Shown here: piece after piece, positions 43,675 through 55,788 of the stretch
Layout of the letters: every line of letters begins with the position of its first letter
Position numbering within the stretch: position 1 is the first letter of the stretch
DNA from: Mytilus trossulus
Lineage: Eukaryota; Mollusca; Bivalvia; Mytilida; Mytilidae
Direction: 5' to 3'
Assembly: GCF_036588685.1 (NCBI RefSeq)
Contig: NC_086383.1
Location: forward strand, 61,083,448-61,147,447
DNA length: 64,000 nucleotides
The notes under the pieces: generated by a model
What the model was told of the DNA's origin: nothing
Database searches by the model: none
What the model saw: the letters and a program-made list of their open reading frames with translations, nothing else
Translations under genes and position numbers: made by a program

Positions 43675-45309
43675 CTATTGTCGAGTATAAACCGAAACAC
43701 CCTTTTTGTATGAAATGTACAATTTTGTACAGTCTTTGTTAAAACAGATATCCTGAAAGGGTCGATCTAAATGTTCATTAACCACCAAGTCGCTGAACTT
43801 TCCATCCGGTCTTAGTCTACACACGCCTTGATTTTGGACAACGACGTACACGTATCCTTGACTATCTATTGCTATTCCATGCAGCCTTTCGTTGTCTGGT
43901 GGTTTATAAGTAAAAATGTTTTCACCATCGATTCTCGTACAATACACGACTTCACTTTCACTGTGATAAATGTTTCCAATTTTGTCTAATGTAATATACC
44001 TTGGTGTTATTTTATCATTATTCATTTTAATGGATCGAATGAATCTGCCTTTGAGATCAAGAACTGATATGTTTCCTTCCGTGCCAACAAAGATGTTTTC
44101 ATTTGAAGCAGCAACACCTCCCACTTGGCATCCATTTATTGGTACCTCATTCATTAGTTTACTATTGGTAAAGTCTACAAATTTAATGACACCCGGTGCA
44201 ACGGTCATTATTCCTATGTTTTTGTCTGGAATGAAAGCAATTTGCGTTGGGTGAGACACGGGACCGATTTTGTATTTAAACTTTTCATTATTGTCATAAA
44301 TCACTATTTCATAAAACCAAAAAGAAGCATGAGTCATGATGATTAGTTCGTTTTTCTCATTAACTGCTATTCCTGCAACAACATTCGTTGCTGCGATGAC
44401 ATTCTTCTGAATGAAAGACGGTAATTCTTGCCGATGTACAATTGGAATTTGAGACTGGCACTTTTTTCTTTGAACAAATTTAGTTGAAGCGGGTACTTCC
44501 TTTGTGTCAATGGTTCCAATAGACGTTATGCTTTTCTCTAATATATCTGAATTCAATGTCATTGACGTATGAATTGTCTTCTCTGTGATTGTACCAATTC
44601 TTTCTTCAAGATCGGCGAGAACGGTTTTGTTAGCATGAACAGCAAGAAATGCTTGTTTCTCAGATCCGTGTTTCTCCACTATATCAAACGTGTCTTTTTT
44701 GTCTCGTGTCATTCTTTCAATATCTTTTATTTCATTGATCGTCGCATTTGCGTATGTTACTATTTTGTCTTTTTTCAGTTTCAGTTCCTCGAGCAGTAAT
44801 TTCTCTAGATATTCAATGTGACTTACAGCTTCTTCCTTTACTTTCCTTATTTTATCTTTAATCACATTTGCGTCTTTTTCAATGCTATCAATTAAAGTCT
44901 GTCTGTCCTCTGTAATGATGGGTATTGTCATTAAAACATGTTCTATGAGTTCGACTACGTCTATAAAAGATTGAGATCTTTTAATGCCTTTAGATGCTAT
45001 GTCAACTGACATAATTTTCTGACAAAAACGGTGTGATTCTACTTGACATTCCTTGCAACAAAGAATATCATGGTCGACACAGAAATACTCAAATGACAAG
45101 TTCTCGTGTTTTGAGCAACGTTGATCCGAGATATTGATATGTGTAGGCTTTATGTTAATATCTAGGAGTTCGTGACTGCGGGATATTTTCTGAACGCGAT
45201 GGTGTTCTGTGCATTGTAAACATAACGCTTCTTCACAAATGACACACCAATGGGTCGGCGTGATGTTCTTGTCGAGTGCTTTACATGGCTCACATTGAGA
45301 GTCTTCCAT
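43675..45309 (-). CDS. TRIM-4: RING-less TRIM-like B-box/coiled-coil/NHL protein
   Basis: This is a 544-residue product starting MEDSQ. The coding exon follows TTTTAG|ATA (edge 45312), a TAG acceptor where the other copies use CAG. B-box1-type site C6/C9/H20/C22/C25/C30/C33/H36-H37, B-box2 with CSKH and CVDHDILCCKEC, coiled coil ~115-270, then an NHL-like propeller ending in SVYTRQ. Linker and propeller group with TRIM-2, while the HDI in B-box2 and part of the coiled-coil nucleotide sequence match TRIM-1. Intact; first exon at 47.47 kb. Confidence 0.9.
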   Translation of the reverse strand: MEDSQCEPCKALDKNITPTHWCVICEEALCLQCTEHHRVQKISRSHELLDINIKPTHINISDQRCSKHENLSFEYFCVDHDILCCKECQVESHRFCQKIMSVDIASKGIKRSQSFIDVVELIEHVLMTIPIITEDRQTLIDSIEKDANVIKDKIRKVKEEAVSHIEYLEKLLLEELKLKKDKIVTYANATINEIKDIERMTRDKKDTFDIVEKHGSEKQAFLAVHANKTVLADLEERIGTITEKTIHTSMTLNSDILEKSITSIGTIDTKEVPASTKFVQRKKCQSQIPIVHRQELPSFIQKNVIAATNVVAGIAVNEKNELIIMTHASFWFYEIVIYDNNEKFKYKIGPVSHPTQIAFIPDKNIGIMTVAPGVIKFVDFTNSKLMNEVPINGCQVGGVAASNENIFVGTEGNISVLDLKGRFIRSIKMNNDKITPRYITLDKIGNIYHSESEVVYCTRIDGENIFTYKPPDNERLHGIAIDSQGYVYVVVQNQGVCRLRPDGKFSDLVVNEHLDRPFQDICFNKDCTKLYISYKKGVSVYTRQ

Positions 45310-45312
45310 TAT

Positions 45313-47469
45313 CTAAAATAAAAGGCACCATTTAGTGTAATTTCTTACAGCCAAAAAAAATGGTGACTGTGCTTCACACACCAATCCCCCCTAATACATG
45401 TTATTTAAATGTTATCAGATATAAAAGGCCCTGAAATGACAAATGAAAACAATACAAACGAGAAAACTAATTATAACGGCCTTGTTTATATGCAAAATGA
45501 TGAACAAATAGCAAATATGATATACAGCAATATTAACGACAACCACTGAATTACACGCTCCTGAATTTTTACAGGCACATACAAAAAACGACGGGGTTAA
45601 ACTACTTTGTAATAGCCAACCCTCCCCAACCTAGGACAGTGATGTAACAGTAAAACACATAAACAAACTAATAAAATTCTGTTTGAAAAAGACTCAACTT
45701 GTGAGAAAAATTGTAGTAAAATAATCAAAAAGTAATGTAACATAAAAACGATATCTCCTAGGAAAGTTCAAAATGGAAAGTATTTGTAAGTGGCGAAATG
45801 AAAAGCTCAACCATGTCAAACAAAGAAAACGACTGCATCTTCGTGACATCAACCATGCATTTCGTTGAGTAGAAAATCGTGGATTAAACCTCGTTGTATA
45901 GCTTGCTAAACCATCACTTGAATGCACTTCCCGCTTGATGACATTTTAAAAAAATATATCGCTGAAAAGTCATCACTACGTGACAGAAATACAGGACAAA
46001 CACGTGCAATAACATTCACCACAAAGAAATGCACAAACAAATAATGTGATAGTCGACACAACATGCAAACTGCAGAACAAAAACATGAACAACACACATA
46101 TTCCGTCAATGACAAAACACCATATGATATAAAATTTAAAAAAAGAGAGACGCGATTAAGTAACTAACATGCAATCTTGGACTGTTTACAATTATTTGTA
46201 CAATACTCGTCCAACGAAATTTCAAGTTAAAGGTAACTCATAGTAGTACGGTTTGCATGTTAAAACAATGTAAAACAATAGGAGTTTATGAGTATAGTTT
46301 TGATATGAAATGATAGCAACTTTTAAACAATAGAGACAGCAGTAATGTACCGCTGTTTAATATTTATGTCAAAACAAATTAAACACTAAAACCGAGGGAA
46401 ACAAATCACCTATAAGAGGAAAACAACAGAATAACAGAATTACTTGACTTCAAGAGAAACAAACGCCGTTATAATAGTAACAGACAGAAGGTAACAACTA
46501 CCAAAAATACTGACTTGGTACATGACATTTTTGGAAGAAATGGCGGCTTGAACCTGGTTTTATGGCTAGTCTAACATTGCTTTTTATGACATTGTTGAAA
46601 ATGCCGTTAAAAAGAGGGACGAAAGATACCAGTGGGACAGTCAAAACTCATAAATTTAAAATAAACTGACAACGCCAGGGCTAAAAAAAGACAAACAATA
46701 GTACACATGACACAACTAAAGAATAAACAACATAAATCCCAACAAAAACTAGGGTGGTCTTCCGTGATTTCGAAGGGTGAGCAGATCCTGCTCCACATGT
46801 GGCACCCGTCGTGTTGCGTATGTGACAATGACAACACAACGTGACAAAAAAAAACAGTTTAAGCTCAAACAGTAGTTTAGGTTTTGAAATGTCATGTACC
46901 AAGTCAGGAATATGGCCATTGTTACATTATAGTTCGTTTCTGTGTGTGTTACATTTTGTTGTTGGTTTTTTTTCTTTCATTTGAATGTAGATTGACATTA
47001 CTACGTGGCACGATACTATTGTATACCGAATTCATGTACATGGTTTTGATGATATGTTTGTTATTCTCATCGGATTTTGTCTAATGCTAAGTCCGTTTCT
47101 GGATGTGTTACATTTTGATGTTGTGTCGTTGTTCTTCTCTTTTATTTAATGCGTCAACATATGATCAAAACCATGTACATGAATTCATAAGGTTACAATC
47201 CATTCAATTTCAACGTAAGTGTTAAATGACCTTTGCAAATGCTTTGTTAGAGTTTTATTTCATTTTCTAAACATATGGTAATTCGATAACCATACATGGA
47301 AAGATTAAAGCTTAGCACTTTGGTGAGTGGAAATGTATAAATACATAAAGGCAATTATTGAGATTATGTAGGATGAAATGCATTTTTTTCTATGTATAGA
47401 AAACGAACCTTTACGATACCGTTTATCTAGTGATGTTATGGTCTACAACCAATTCCAACATCAACATAC
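45313..47469 (-). other. 5' UTR intron of TRIM-4 with repeats
   Basis: It contains an unclassified dispersed-looking tract (45690-46110), an R-C repeat (46330-46600), an R-B element and a forward R-C-like piece (46884-47110). No coding sequence is supported. Donor: GAG|GTATGT at 47469-47468. Confidence 0.55.
46605..46825 (-). repeat. Dispersed mussel element R-B, reverse orientation
   Basis: 'gggacgaaagataccagtgg' and 'gagcagatcctgctccacat' mark the family, in the TRIM-4 intron. Confidence 0.8.
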
Positions 47470-47590
47470 CTCAATTTATTCTTACTTTAAAAATGGCTAC
47501 CCGGAAGGTTTATACGTATCTAACAACAATATGATCACCTGATCGAATATTTCAAATCCCAAACAGTAGCTTTCCGAAAACCTTTGATTG
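47470..47590 (-). promoter_or_regulatory. Non-coding first exon and core promoter of TRIM-4
   Basis: The donor side is at 47470. GATCACCTGAT lies at 47533-47543, 63 bp upstream; the GGCTACCCGGAAGGTTTATA tract between them matches TRIM-2 and TRIM-3. Confidence 0.6.
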
Positions 47591-47599
47591 TCCAATAAC

Positions 47600-49029
47600 A
47601 TATCTGTAAACAATTCAATGTATGTGCGATGATATGGAAAACCTTAAAGGCAATTAATATTTGAAAACAGAATTGGAATGAGATTCAATACATATGAGTT
47701 CAAAAATAATACTATGTTTAAACAATGCAAAATAATTGGATTTGAGGAATGATATATAAGATTACATATCATATCAAGCAGATTGTTGAAATACGTTCCC
47801 TATTCCGTTGAATGTGAAAACGCATTATATTTATTAACATGGCAGCATGTTTTATACAAATAATCATGCTAACCAACATCAACAGTGATCAACCTTAAAT
47901 CCTAATTTCAGAGTTTATCATATTTTTTTATGTAAATATTTTGTTGATCGTATGTCTCAATTCGTGATTTCAATTTCGTCGCCTTTGCTATATTAAGAAG
48001 AAACACAGAACTGTGATTTCATATACCAAATACTAGTAGTTAAATAAAGGCAACAGTAGTAAACCGCTGTTCAAAATTCATAAATCAATAGAGAAAAAAC
48101 CAATCCGGGTTACAAACTAAACTGAGAACTACGACACAACAAAGACACAACACAAAAATGTAACACACACAGAAACGAACTATAATGTAACAATGGTCAT
48201 TTTCCTGACTTGATACAGGGCATTTTATGAAAATACGGTGGGTTGAACCTGGTTTGGTGGCATGCCAAACCTCTCGCTGTAATGGCAGTGTTAATTATAA
48301 CATTAAAATGACAACATTACACGACAACTTAAAGTAGCTGAGAAACAGACCTTACAACGAGATATTTGCAATGAAAAATATGTTCAAGATCAAATGAACC
48401 CTCTCCAACATTAAGAACATTCAGTTAAGTTTTGACATAGTTTTTGATGTTTTAAAACCTCGGACAAGTGACCAAACAAAACCGACAATAATTTTCTAAT
48501 ATTTATCGGATAAAACTGTGTTACGTTTACTGTAATCTTATTATTTATATTACAACATTCATACTTTACTATCTTAAAACTAATCATAAACTAGTTCATA
48601 CTGATAACTATGACGATTAAAATTCATTATAAGTTTATAAACTATAGTTAAAGTAAAGGCACCAATATATACAAAGACATACTTTTGGTATTGTGTTATT
48701 GTTCATACTGTAGGGCAATAGCTTAACAGTTCAACTTAAGAACAATCTATAAAAAAACCAGCTGAAAATGGATTGCCTCATCAAAACGAAGAAAGCAGAA
48801 AAAAAACTTCTAACAAAGGCAATGTACAAATGTATTTTATTCCCATCACCAAATTGAGCGTTCTCGAAGTTACTCATACCTAGATAAAAGTCACTTACAA
48901 CTAATAAAAATTCATTCATCTACGACTTTTGTCTTTCTTTCCTTATAGAAATTTAACACAATTAAATTGGAAAATAAAATACAAGTTGTCTCAAATTATA
49001 TCTATACAGGTATCAAAAATAATATCCTT
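47600..49029. other. Intergenic sequence with one R-C repeat
   Basis: 48045-48330 is a mussel R-C repeat ('aaaccgctgttcaaaattca', 'ggttgaacctggtttggtgg'). No supported gene in the rest. Confidence 0.5.
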
Positions 49030-49290
49030 AAGAGTAAACGGTTTTCCCTTCGTTCACGTCTTTATCGGTAAATGTTCAATCTGGTGTTATCCTATATACC
49101 CCTTTTGTTGACAACTACGTATACATAGTCGTGATTGTCTTTTTATATGCCATAAAGCCTATTGTCTTCTAGCGGGGTTTGTATGTGAAAAAAACAAAAC
49201 AATCAATTCCAATACAGGAGAGATATGTTGTTGGTGTAAAATATGTTTCAAATTCTTTCCAATGCGAGGTACTTGTACATGGTATTGACC
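49030..49290 (-). pseudogene. TRIM-6 relic: propeller fragment only
   Basis: The plus-strand text 'aatgttcaatctggtgttat', 'ttgacaactacgtatacata' and 'gccataaagcctattgtctt' aligns base by base with the reverse complement of the propeller region of TRIM-4 (about 43770-44010). The frame is shattered by indels. No B-box or coiled coil remains nearby. It is an older, partly deleted sixth copy. Confidence 0.75.
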
Positions 49291-49299
49291 CTCTATACC

Positions 49300-50340
49300 A
49301 CTCGGTAACCTAGACTTAACTGAAAGTTCAACTTTGGGTAGCCTAGTGTTACTTTTCCTTGTCAGTAGAATCTAGCGTAGAAACACAGTACATGATTTTT
49401 AAGGCATGCAGATGGATTTGATTACAGATAAACATAATATATATCGTAAAGGATAGTAAGTACGTCTACACAAGTAACATACTACGATTTATCCATCCAT
49501 TGGATCATCGGTGAAGGTTACACACGGCTGAAAGCCTATATTATATTCACGGAAAATATCAGCATAACATTGTTAAATCTGCAAATTTGCGGAGGCAAAT
49601 CATTCTTCCTTTGCCGGTATTCGAACTCATTCTATTGGGATATTGGGATAATACCGCATGTACTATATCCTGCGCTCTAGATCACAAGACTGATAAAAGT
49701 AAACATCATGATTTAATGTGAAGCTCTCCTTGTTTGCACTAGACTGAAACGCTGGTTTTAGTTCAAGGGACAAATAAAGAAAACAAATCAAGCACTTAAA
49801 ACCAAAATGTCACATGTTTGAGAGATAATCAGCAAATATCCGTTTCATTTACCGACTCCAACGGGAAGGTGTAAAAATAAATCCTACATTCGAGGCTTAC
49901 AACATCCCAGTCCACTCCTTCATGGAATAAACATATAAAATAGCCTTTTACACTGCCCTTATTTAAGAATATAAAACATATATATCGAAGTATTAACGAA
50001 ACATTGTGTTCTTAAGTTTTCTGTTCAAAAGGAGAAGGAATTTCCGTGTAAATCTTCATAGGTTGTCAAATCAAATCATTGTTTTAATTCTGTTCATTTA
50101 AAAAAAAAAGGATCAGAACATATAACTGAATTATAAACAGACCTGTTAGAAAAGACAATAAACAGTACAAAAATTCAAGATAGAATACTAAAGTCTGAGC
50201 AACACGAGCCAACAGAAAACCCGCAGTAATCCCGTGCCACATGTGGCTACCGTCAAGTTGCTCATGTAAGTACAAACACCGACAAAGTCTAATTCGGTAG
50301 GTTAAAATCAGGAAAGGGGACAGGATTGTAGTTACGACCG
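49300..50340. other. Intergenic sequence with an R-B fragment
   Basis: 50105-50320 is a degraded reverse R-B element ('gagcaacacgagccaacag', 'atcccgtgccacatgtgg'). Nothing else is supported. Confidence 0.5.
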
Positions 50341-50350
50341 AATTTTTGTA

Positions 50351-51085
50351 CTATTTCTGATAATAAACTAAAACTCTATTTCCACATGAAATGTACAATT
50401 GTGTACAGTCTTTGTTAAAACAAATTAACTTAAGAGTTTCCCAGCCTTCCCAATTCACTACTACGAATTTCCCATCTGGTCCCAGTCTCCACACATATTG
50501 ACTGTCTACATTGATAAACACATAGCCGTAGCTATATATCGCTATTCCATACAGGTGGTTTAAAATGATATTCACCGTCATATCTCATTCAACAAACTGC
50601 TTCGTTGTCACTGTAATAGATGTGACCAGTTTTATCCAATGCAATATACTTCGGTTTTTTAAAGAACTGCTTATTGTTTTGACAGAACGAATGATTTTGC
50701 CCTGAAGATCAAGTACTTCTTTGCTTCCTTTCTTTCCAATGAATACATTTTCATTTGAAGCAGAAACTCATCCAAGCTGACGTCCGTTTACAGACATGTA
50801 ATTTAACAGTGTCTTATTTTGAAAATCAATTAACTGAATTCTATCTCTTGATTCAAATGTTAGGACTCCTTTATTTGCACTCATTGGCATTGTAGCTATT
50901 TGACATGGTTGATCTAGTGTATTAATTTCATTTTTTAATTTTCCATTCTAGTCAACCACCATTATTCCAAGTGATTATAAGCTCGTTATTATCATTTACA
51001 GATATTCCCTTCACCATAGTGCCTCTTGTTGGTGTATCTTGTTTTGTACGAATTTCGATGAAATATGCTGTTGTACAATTTGAAA
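50351..51085 (-). pseudogene. Degenerate propeller half of TRIM-5
   Basis: Propeller homology continues past the TRIM-5 stop but with a +1 shift shortly after it (near 51055-51060, before FIEIRTKQDT), stop codons (for example in VNGRQLG*VSASNENVF and QFVE*DMTV) and an indel near 50675-50680. The final 76 codons (50351-50581) are open and end in VLVYYQK. It cannot produce an intact propeller. Confidence 0.88.
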
Positions 51086-51940
51086 TTAGGACCGGCGCTT
51101 ATAACTTTGGACACATTTAATTGCAGTTGGTAATTCAATAGTTTCAATGGTTTCAATAGAAATTATATTTGTGTTAAATAAACTTGAACTCAAATTAATA
51201 GAAAATCTGGTTTTCCTCTCTGATATATTACTAATTCTGTTGTCCAGATCCATCAGAACAGTTTGATAAGAATGAACGGCAAGGAAAACTTGTTTTTCAG
51301 ATCCATATTTCTCCACTTTATCAAACATGTCCTTTTTTTCCTTCGTCATCCATTCAATATCTTGAATTTCTTTGTGAATCTCCTTTATGTTTGTTACAAA
51401 TTTTTCCTTTTTTTGTTTCAGGTCTTCGATCAGTGATTTTTCTAGAGATTCAATGAGACTAATTTCTTCTTCTTTCAATTTCATTATTTCATCTTTAACC
51501 GCACTTGCTTCCGTTTCAATGCTTTCAATCAAGGTATGTCTGTCGATTGAAATTAATGGTATTGCCGTTAAAATATGTTCTATTAGTTCCATTGCACCGA
51601 TAAATGACTGAGATCTTTTAATCCCTTTTGATGCTTTGTCAACTGACATACTATTCTGACAAGAGCGGTGTGATTCTACTTGACATTCCTTGCAACAAAG
51701 ACTATCATGTTCGATAGAAAAGTGCTCATATGGCAAGCTTCCATGTTTTGAGCAGCGTTGGTCTGAGATATACATATGTTTATGTCGCATGCCAATGTCT
51801 AGGACTTCGTGACTGCGGGAAATGTTCTGAACGCGATTGTGTTCTGTGCAGTCGAGGCATAACGCTTCATCACAATTGACACAGTAATGAATCGGTGTGC
51901 TGTTTTTGGCAAGTGCTTTACATGGTTCACAGTTTTGCAT
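51086..51940 (-). CDS. TRIM-5: truncated B-box/coiled-coil protein
   Basis: The 284-residue open frame starts MQNCEPC directly after TTTCAG|ATA (edge 51943) and stops at TAA where the other copies have CAA (KRQSQI becomes KRRS-stop). B-box1-type site is kept (C4, C7, H18, C20, C23, C28, C31, H34), but the zinc Cys of B-box2 in the FC(V/I) position is Ser (YEHFSIEHD), and the residue after H34 is Asn. The coiled coil (~113-270) is open. With the propeller destroyed it could still make a propeller-less, dimerising product, or it may simply be dead. Promoter and intron resemble TRIM-1. Confidence 0.7.
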   Translation of the reverse strand: MQNCEPCKALAKNSTPIHYCVNCDEALCLDCTEHNRVQNISRSHEVLDIGMRHKHMYISDQRCSKHGSLPYEHFSIEHDSLCCKECQVESHRSCQNSMSVDKASKGIKRSQSFIGAMELIEHILTAIPLISIDRHTLIESIETEASAVKDEIMKLKEEEISLIESLEKSLIEDLKQKKEKFVTNIKEIHKEIQDIEWMTKEKKDMFDKVEKYGSEKQVFLAVHSYQTVLMDLDNRISNISERKTRFSINLSSSLFNTNIISIETIETIELPTAIKCVQSYKRRS

Positions 51941-54032
51941 TATCTGAAACAAAAATGAACAGATAGTTTGATCCCTTATTTGCACAAACAGTGTGTGTTG
52001 ATGAAGGGTCAAATAACCAGTTTTACAACCTATTCATGAGTTGACTCTCCTAAGACAAAAAGAGATGATAGTATCAGTGAGGAGTCTCAAGTTAAATTAG
52101 CCGTTACAGAATATAATGCATTCTGGGTAATATATTAAATAGCGTACACCAAAACGTTGTGATTGGTTTAGAATGTTCTATAAACAAGGGAAATCCATCC
52201 AATGGCGTAAGGTTATTTTCATTTTAGTTTACGACCAATGAGATTACTAAAGGCAACAGTAGTATACCGCTTTTCAAAACACATAAATTCATGGACAAAA
52301 AACAAAATCGGGGAAACAAACTAAAACCGAGGGAAACGCATTAAATATAAGAGGAGAACAACGACACAACACCGAAACGCAACACACACAGAAACGGACC
52401 AAGCAACAGACAAAACACCACGAGAATAACAAATATAACATCAAAACCAAATACATGAATTTGGGATAGACAAGTACAAATACCCATAGTCCTTTAGATT
52501 CTGAAAAGGCGAACAGAGCTTACCTTTTCAAACAATAATCTCACTCAAGGAAAAAACTATTAAAAAGCTATTTCTTTTCTTCAAACACTATTTAGTTCAG
52601 TCTTTATAACCAATTCGTAGAGGCGAAAGCCAAAACAGAGAGCTGGTTGTTCTGTCAAAAGGTTCAAAAAGTATAACTAGCAGTTTGTGATCATGTCAGT
52701 ATTTCTTTGGCTGGTTTCTGAATCCTATACATGTGTTTCAAGTGATTTATATAAATGATTATTATCTAAATACATATTGCTCAAACTTTGGGGAATGAAC
52801 TACTGGTGGTTTGTTGGTGTTATTTCTTATGCATTGCACTATATAGAAATTTGTATTTTCATGAATATTCTTCAGCTGTACAGTTTAAGTCAAATTGTGA
52901 AATATTGCCATTTGCATTTAACGTTTGCATTTCTGAAAAAAAATTATATGAAAGATTAACTGGTCTTATTCGTGCAGATTTTATCTCATTAATACCGAAC
53001 GTAGTAATTTTGGATTACGGACTGCTTTATAATGATGTCCATAGTATTGGTTCAAGCCATCTACATTTCTTGTGATCTTGTCGTTTTCCAGAATAAGACA
53101 ATTTATCTGTTTTGCACCTATTTTATTATTTCAATCTACAGTCTTTGCTCTTATACCATAATGCTACGTGCTTATTGCAGATTTAGAAAACTATTCGTTG
53201 ATAAGAACAAATTAAATTTATATCTCGTTCGTATGATCCCTCGCGTGTTGTAAAAGGTCGATGAAAATAAGTTCTCTTTTGTTTTAACCAACGTTCAGCA
53301 CTGACCCGAACGGTTCTGTCAACGTAAGAAATGAATGGAATATAAGTAGTTACATTGGTAACACAAGAAAACAACTTACTGTGGATATTTGTCGTAACTA
53401 CAATCCCGTCCCCATTTCCCGAATGTGTCTTGTTACAGGATTGGTACTAACATGAGCAACACGCCGAGAAACACATGTGGGCAGGATCTGCTTACACTTC
53501 CAGAGCACCTGAGATCACCCAAAGTGTTTGGTGGGGTTCGTGTTGCGTCATTAGTTTTCTATAATGTGTGTTTCGAACTGTTGATCTTTCTTTTCTTTTT
53601 TAGCCATCGAACGTTATTGAAAAAGACAATAGTTTTTTTTTATTATATAGAAATGAGACACACTTTGTTTCAAATTGATTAAAGAAACTAACTTTCAAAG
53701 TAGAAGTTTTTTTTGTTCTAAAACTATAATTATGTATTACAGTTTTATAAACCATCAGGGGATTTCAAGATAACCTGTAGACCCATGAAAAGGCGTGCCC
53801 TTTTTGTAATGGAATGAGTGCTTATCATTTAACACACCAGACTCACGTTTTGTCTACATAAAACTGATCAGTGACGCCAGAGACATATATACACATGTTT
53901 CTGGTGACGCTCAGATCAAAATAGTTAGAAAGATAAACAAGTACAAAGTTGCAGAGCATTGAGGACCCAAAATTCCAAAAAGTTGTGTCAAATACGGCTA
54001 AGGTAATAAATGTCTTGGATAAGAAGAAAACT

Positions 54033-54629
54033 ATGGGAACAAACTGTGCGCCTCTTCTTGCCGACTTCTTCTTATTTTCATATGAATCGGAGTTCCTCCA
54101 GACACTTGTCAAAAACAAGAGGATCAAAGAAGCCAGATTATTTAATTTCACTTTCAGATATATTGATGATGTTCTTTCCTTAAACAATCCGAACTTTTCT
54201 GATTGGGTTCCATTAATATATCCCCCAGAACTCGAGATTAAAGAAACAACAGACACGGCTTCCTCCGCCTCATTTTTAGACTTATATCTCGAATTTGACT
54301 TACACAGTCATCTCAGTACCAGAATCTATGACAAACGAGACGATTTTAATTTCGAAATTATAAATTTCCCCCACCTTAGTAGCAATATACCAACTTCACC
54401 TGCATATGGGATATATATTTCCCAACTTATTCGATATTCAAGAGCTTGCAGCTCCTACTCAGACTTTGTAAAACGTCATCAGTGTCTGAGTAGAAAGTTG
54501 ATGAACCAGGGGTATGTCAAAGAACGTCTCGTCCTTTTTTTAAAAAAGTTCATCGGAAGGTACCAAGACCTTGTTGATAAATATTCCGTATCAACTTCTC
54601 AAATAATACACGATGGTCTTGATGTATAG
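54033..54629 (+). CDS. Reverse transcriptase fragment (retroelement)
   Basis: A 198-residue open frame beginning MGTNCAPLLADFFLFSYE at the element junction, with the catalytic YIDD at residues 43-46 inside FRYIDDVLSLNN, and the family's FLDLYLEF, YDKRDDFNFEIINFP and YISQLIRYSRACSSYSDF blocks after it. The fingers (first catalytic Asp) are missing, so it is inactive. The open frame continues 28 codons upstream into an unrelated short repeat, which I exclude. No endonuclease domain is seen. Confidence 0.85.
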   Translation: MGTNCAPLLADFFLFSYESEFLQTLVKNKRIKEARLFNFTFRYIDDVLSLNNPNFSDWVPLIYPPELEIKETTDTASSASFLDLYLEFDLHSHLSTRIYDKRDDFNFEIINFPHLSSNIPTSPAYGIYISQLIRYSRACSSYSDFVKRHQCLSRKLMNQGYVKERLVLFLKKFIGRYQDLVDKYSVSTSQIIHDGLDV

Positions 54630-54989
54630 ATTCTGCGTACTGATGTTGTGTATCATCTTAACAACATGTTTTATTGTTCTTTTATTTGTTTTTGTTCTAT
54701 AATTAAGATTACTTTTACTGTTGAATGGTTTTATGTGATATCCGTTTGACGTGGCTCGGTACTTATACATCTCGTCAATGTGTTTGTATTGGCTTTCATT
54801 TTTTGGTGATTTGTTTTGTATATGTGACTCTTTGTATTTCTTTTGTGCTTATAACGTGACTCTGTACTTTAAAAGATCCCGTCAGTATGATATTTGTCTA
54901 TAATATGTCATTATGATATATATCTATTATGAATTACTTGTATACGTTGAACCACAAACGTCAAAATCAATCAATGGCGTAGTGGAATT

Positions 54990-55788
54990 GACAATTTTTG
55001 GATTCTCATAAATTCTATGTATAACTTTTGAACTAGTTTGAATCTCGGTCTATTTCTGTAATTTATTCTTACATACTTTTGATTTTTTAACTCTGTATGC
55101 GTACATTGCCTATGAAATTTTTTTTTAAATTGTTTGTATGCACATTGAACAACAAATTTATGTGACGTATATAATTTTTCTAACGTCAGACACTCAAATC
55201 AATCCATGTGTTCTTAGACAGTAGATGTTATTGTGTCCTGTTAAATTGTTCCCTTTAAAAAGTTTTGGATTCTCATATATTCTATGTATAATTTTTGGAC
55301 TAGTTTGAATCTCGGTCTATTTCTGTAATTTATTCTTACATACTTTTGATTTTTTAACCCTGTATGCGTACATTGCCTATGTAAATTTTAAAATTGTTTG
55401 TATGCACATTGAACGACAAATTTATGTGACGTATATAATTTTTCTGACGTCGGACACTCAAGTAGATCCATGTGTTCGTGGATAGGTTTTTGTGTCCTGT
55501 TAAATTGTTCCTTTTAAAAGTTTTGGATTCTCATAAATTCTATGTATAACTTTTGGACTAGTTCGATTTCTGTAATTTATTCTTACATACTTTTGATTTT
55601 TTAACCCTGTCTGCGCTCATTGCCTATGTAAAATTTAAAATTGTTTATAATCCAGGTACTTTTGATAACTATTGTATGCACATTGAACGACAAATTTATG
55701 TGACGTATATAATTTTTCTGACGTCAGACACTCAAATCAATCCATGTGTTCGTAGATAGTAGATGTTGTTGTGTCCTGTTAAATTGTT
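54990..55788 (+). repeat. Three ~260-bp tandem units at the 3' part of the retroelement
   Basis: 'ttttggattctcata' recurs at about 54996, 55263 and 55521 (periods 267 and 258), each unit ending in 'gtgtcctgttaaattgtt'. 80-90% similar by eye. Confidence 0.85.

Noticed and set aside
45694-46115. Minus-strand frames in the TRIM-4 intron
   Set aside because: No recognisable domain; the tract looks like an unclassified dispersed repeat.
53949-54032. 28 codons upstream of the reverse transcriptase fragment
   Set aside because: They translate a short dispersed repeat also present at 17700-17785; the RT-like sequence begins at the junction near 54030.
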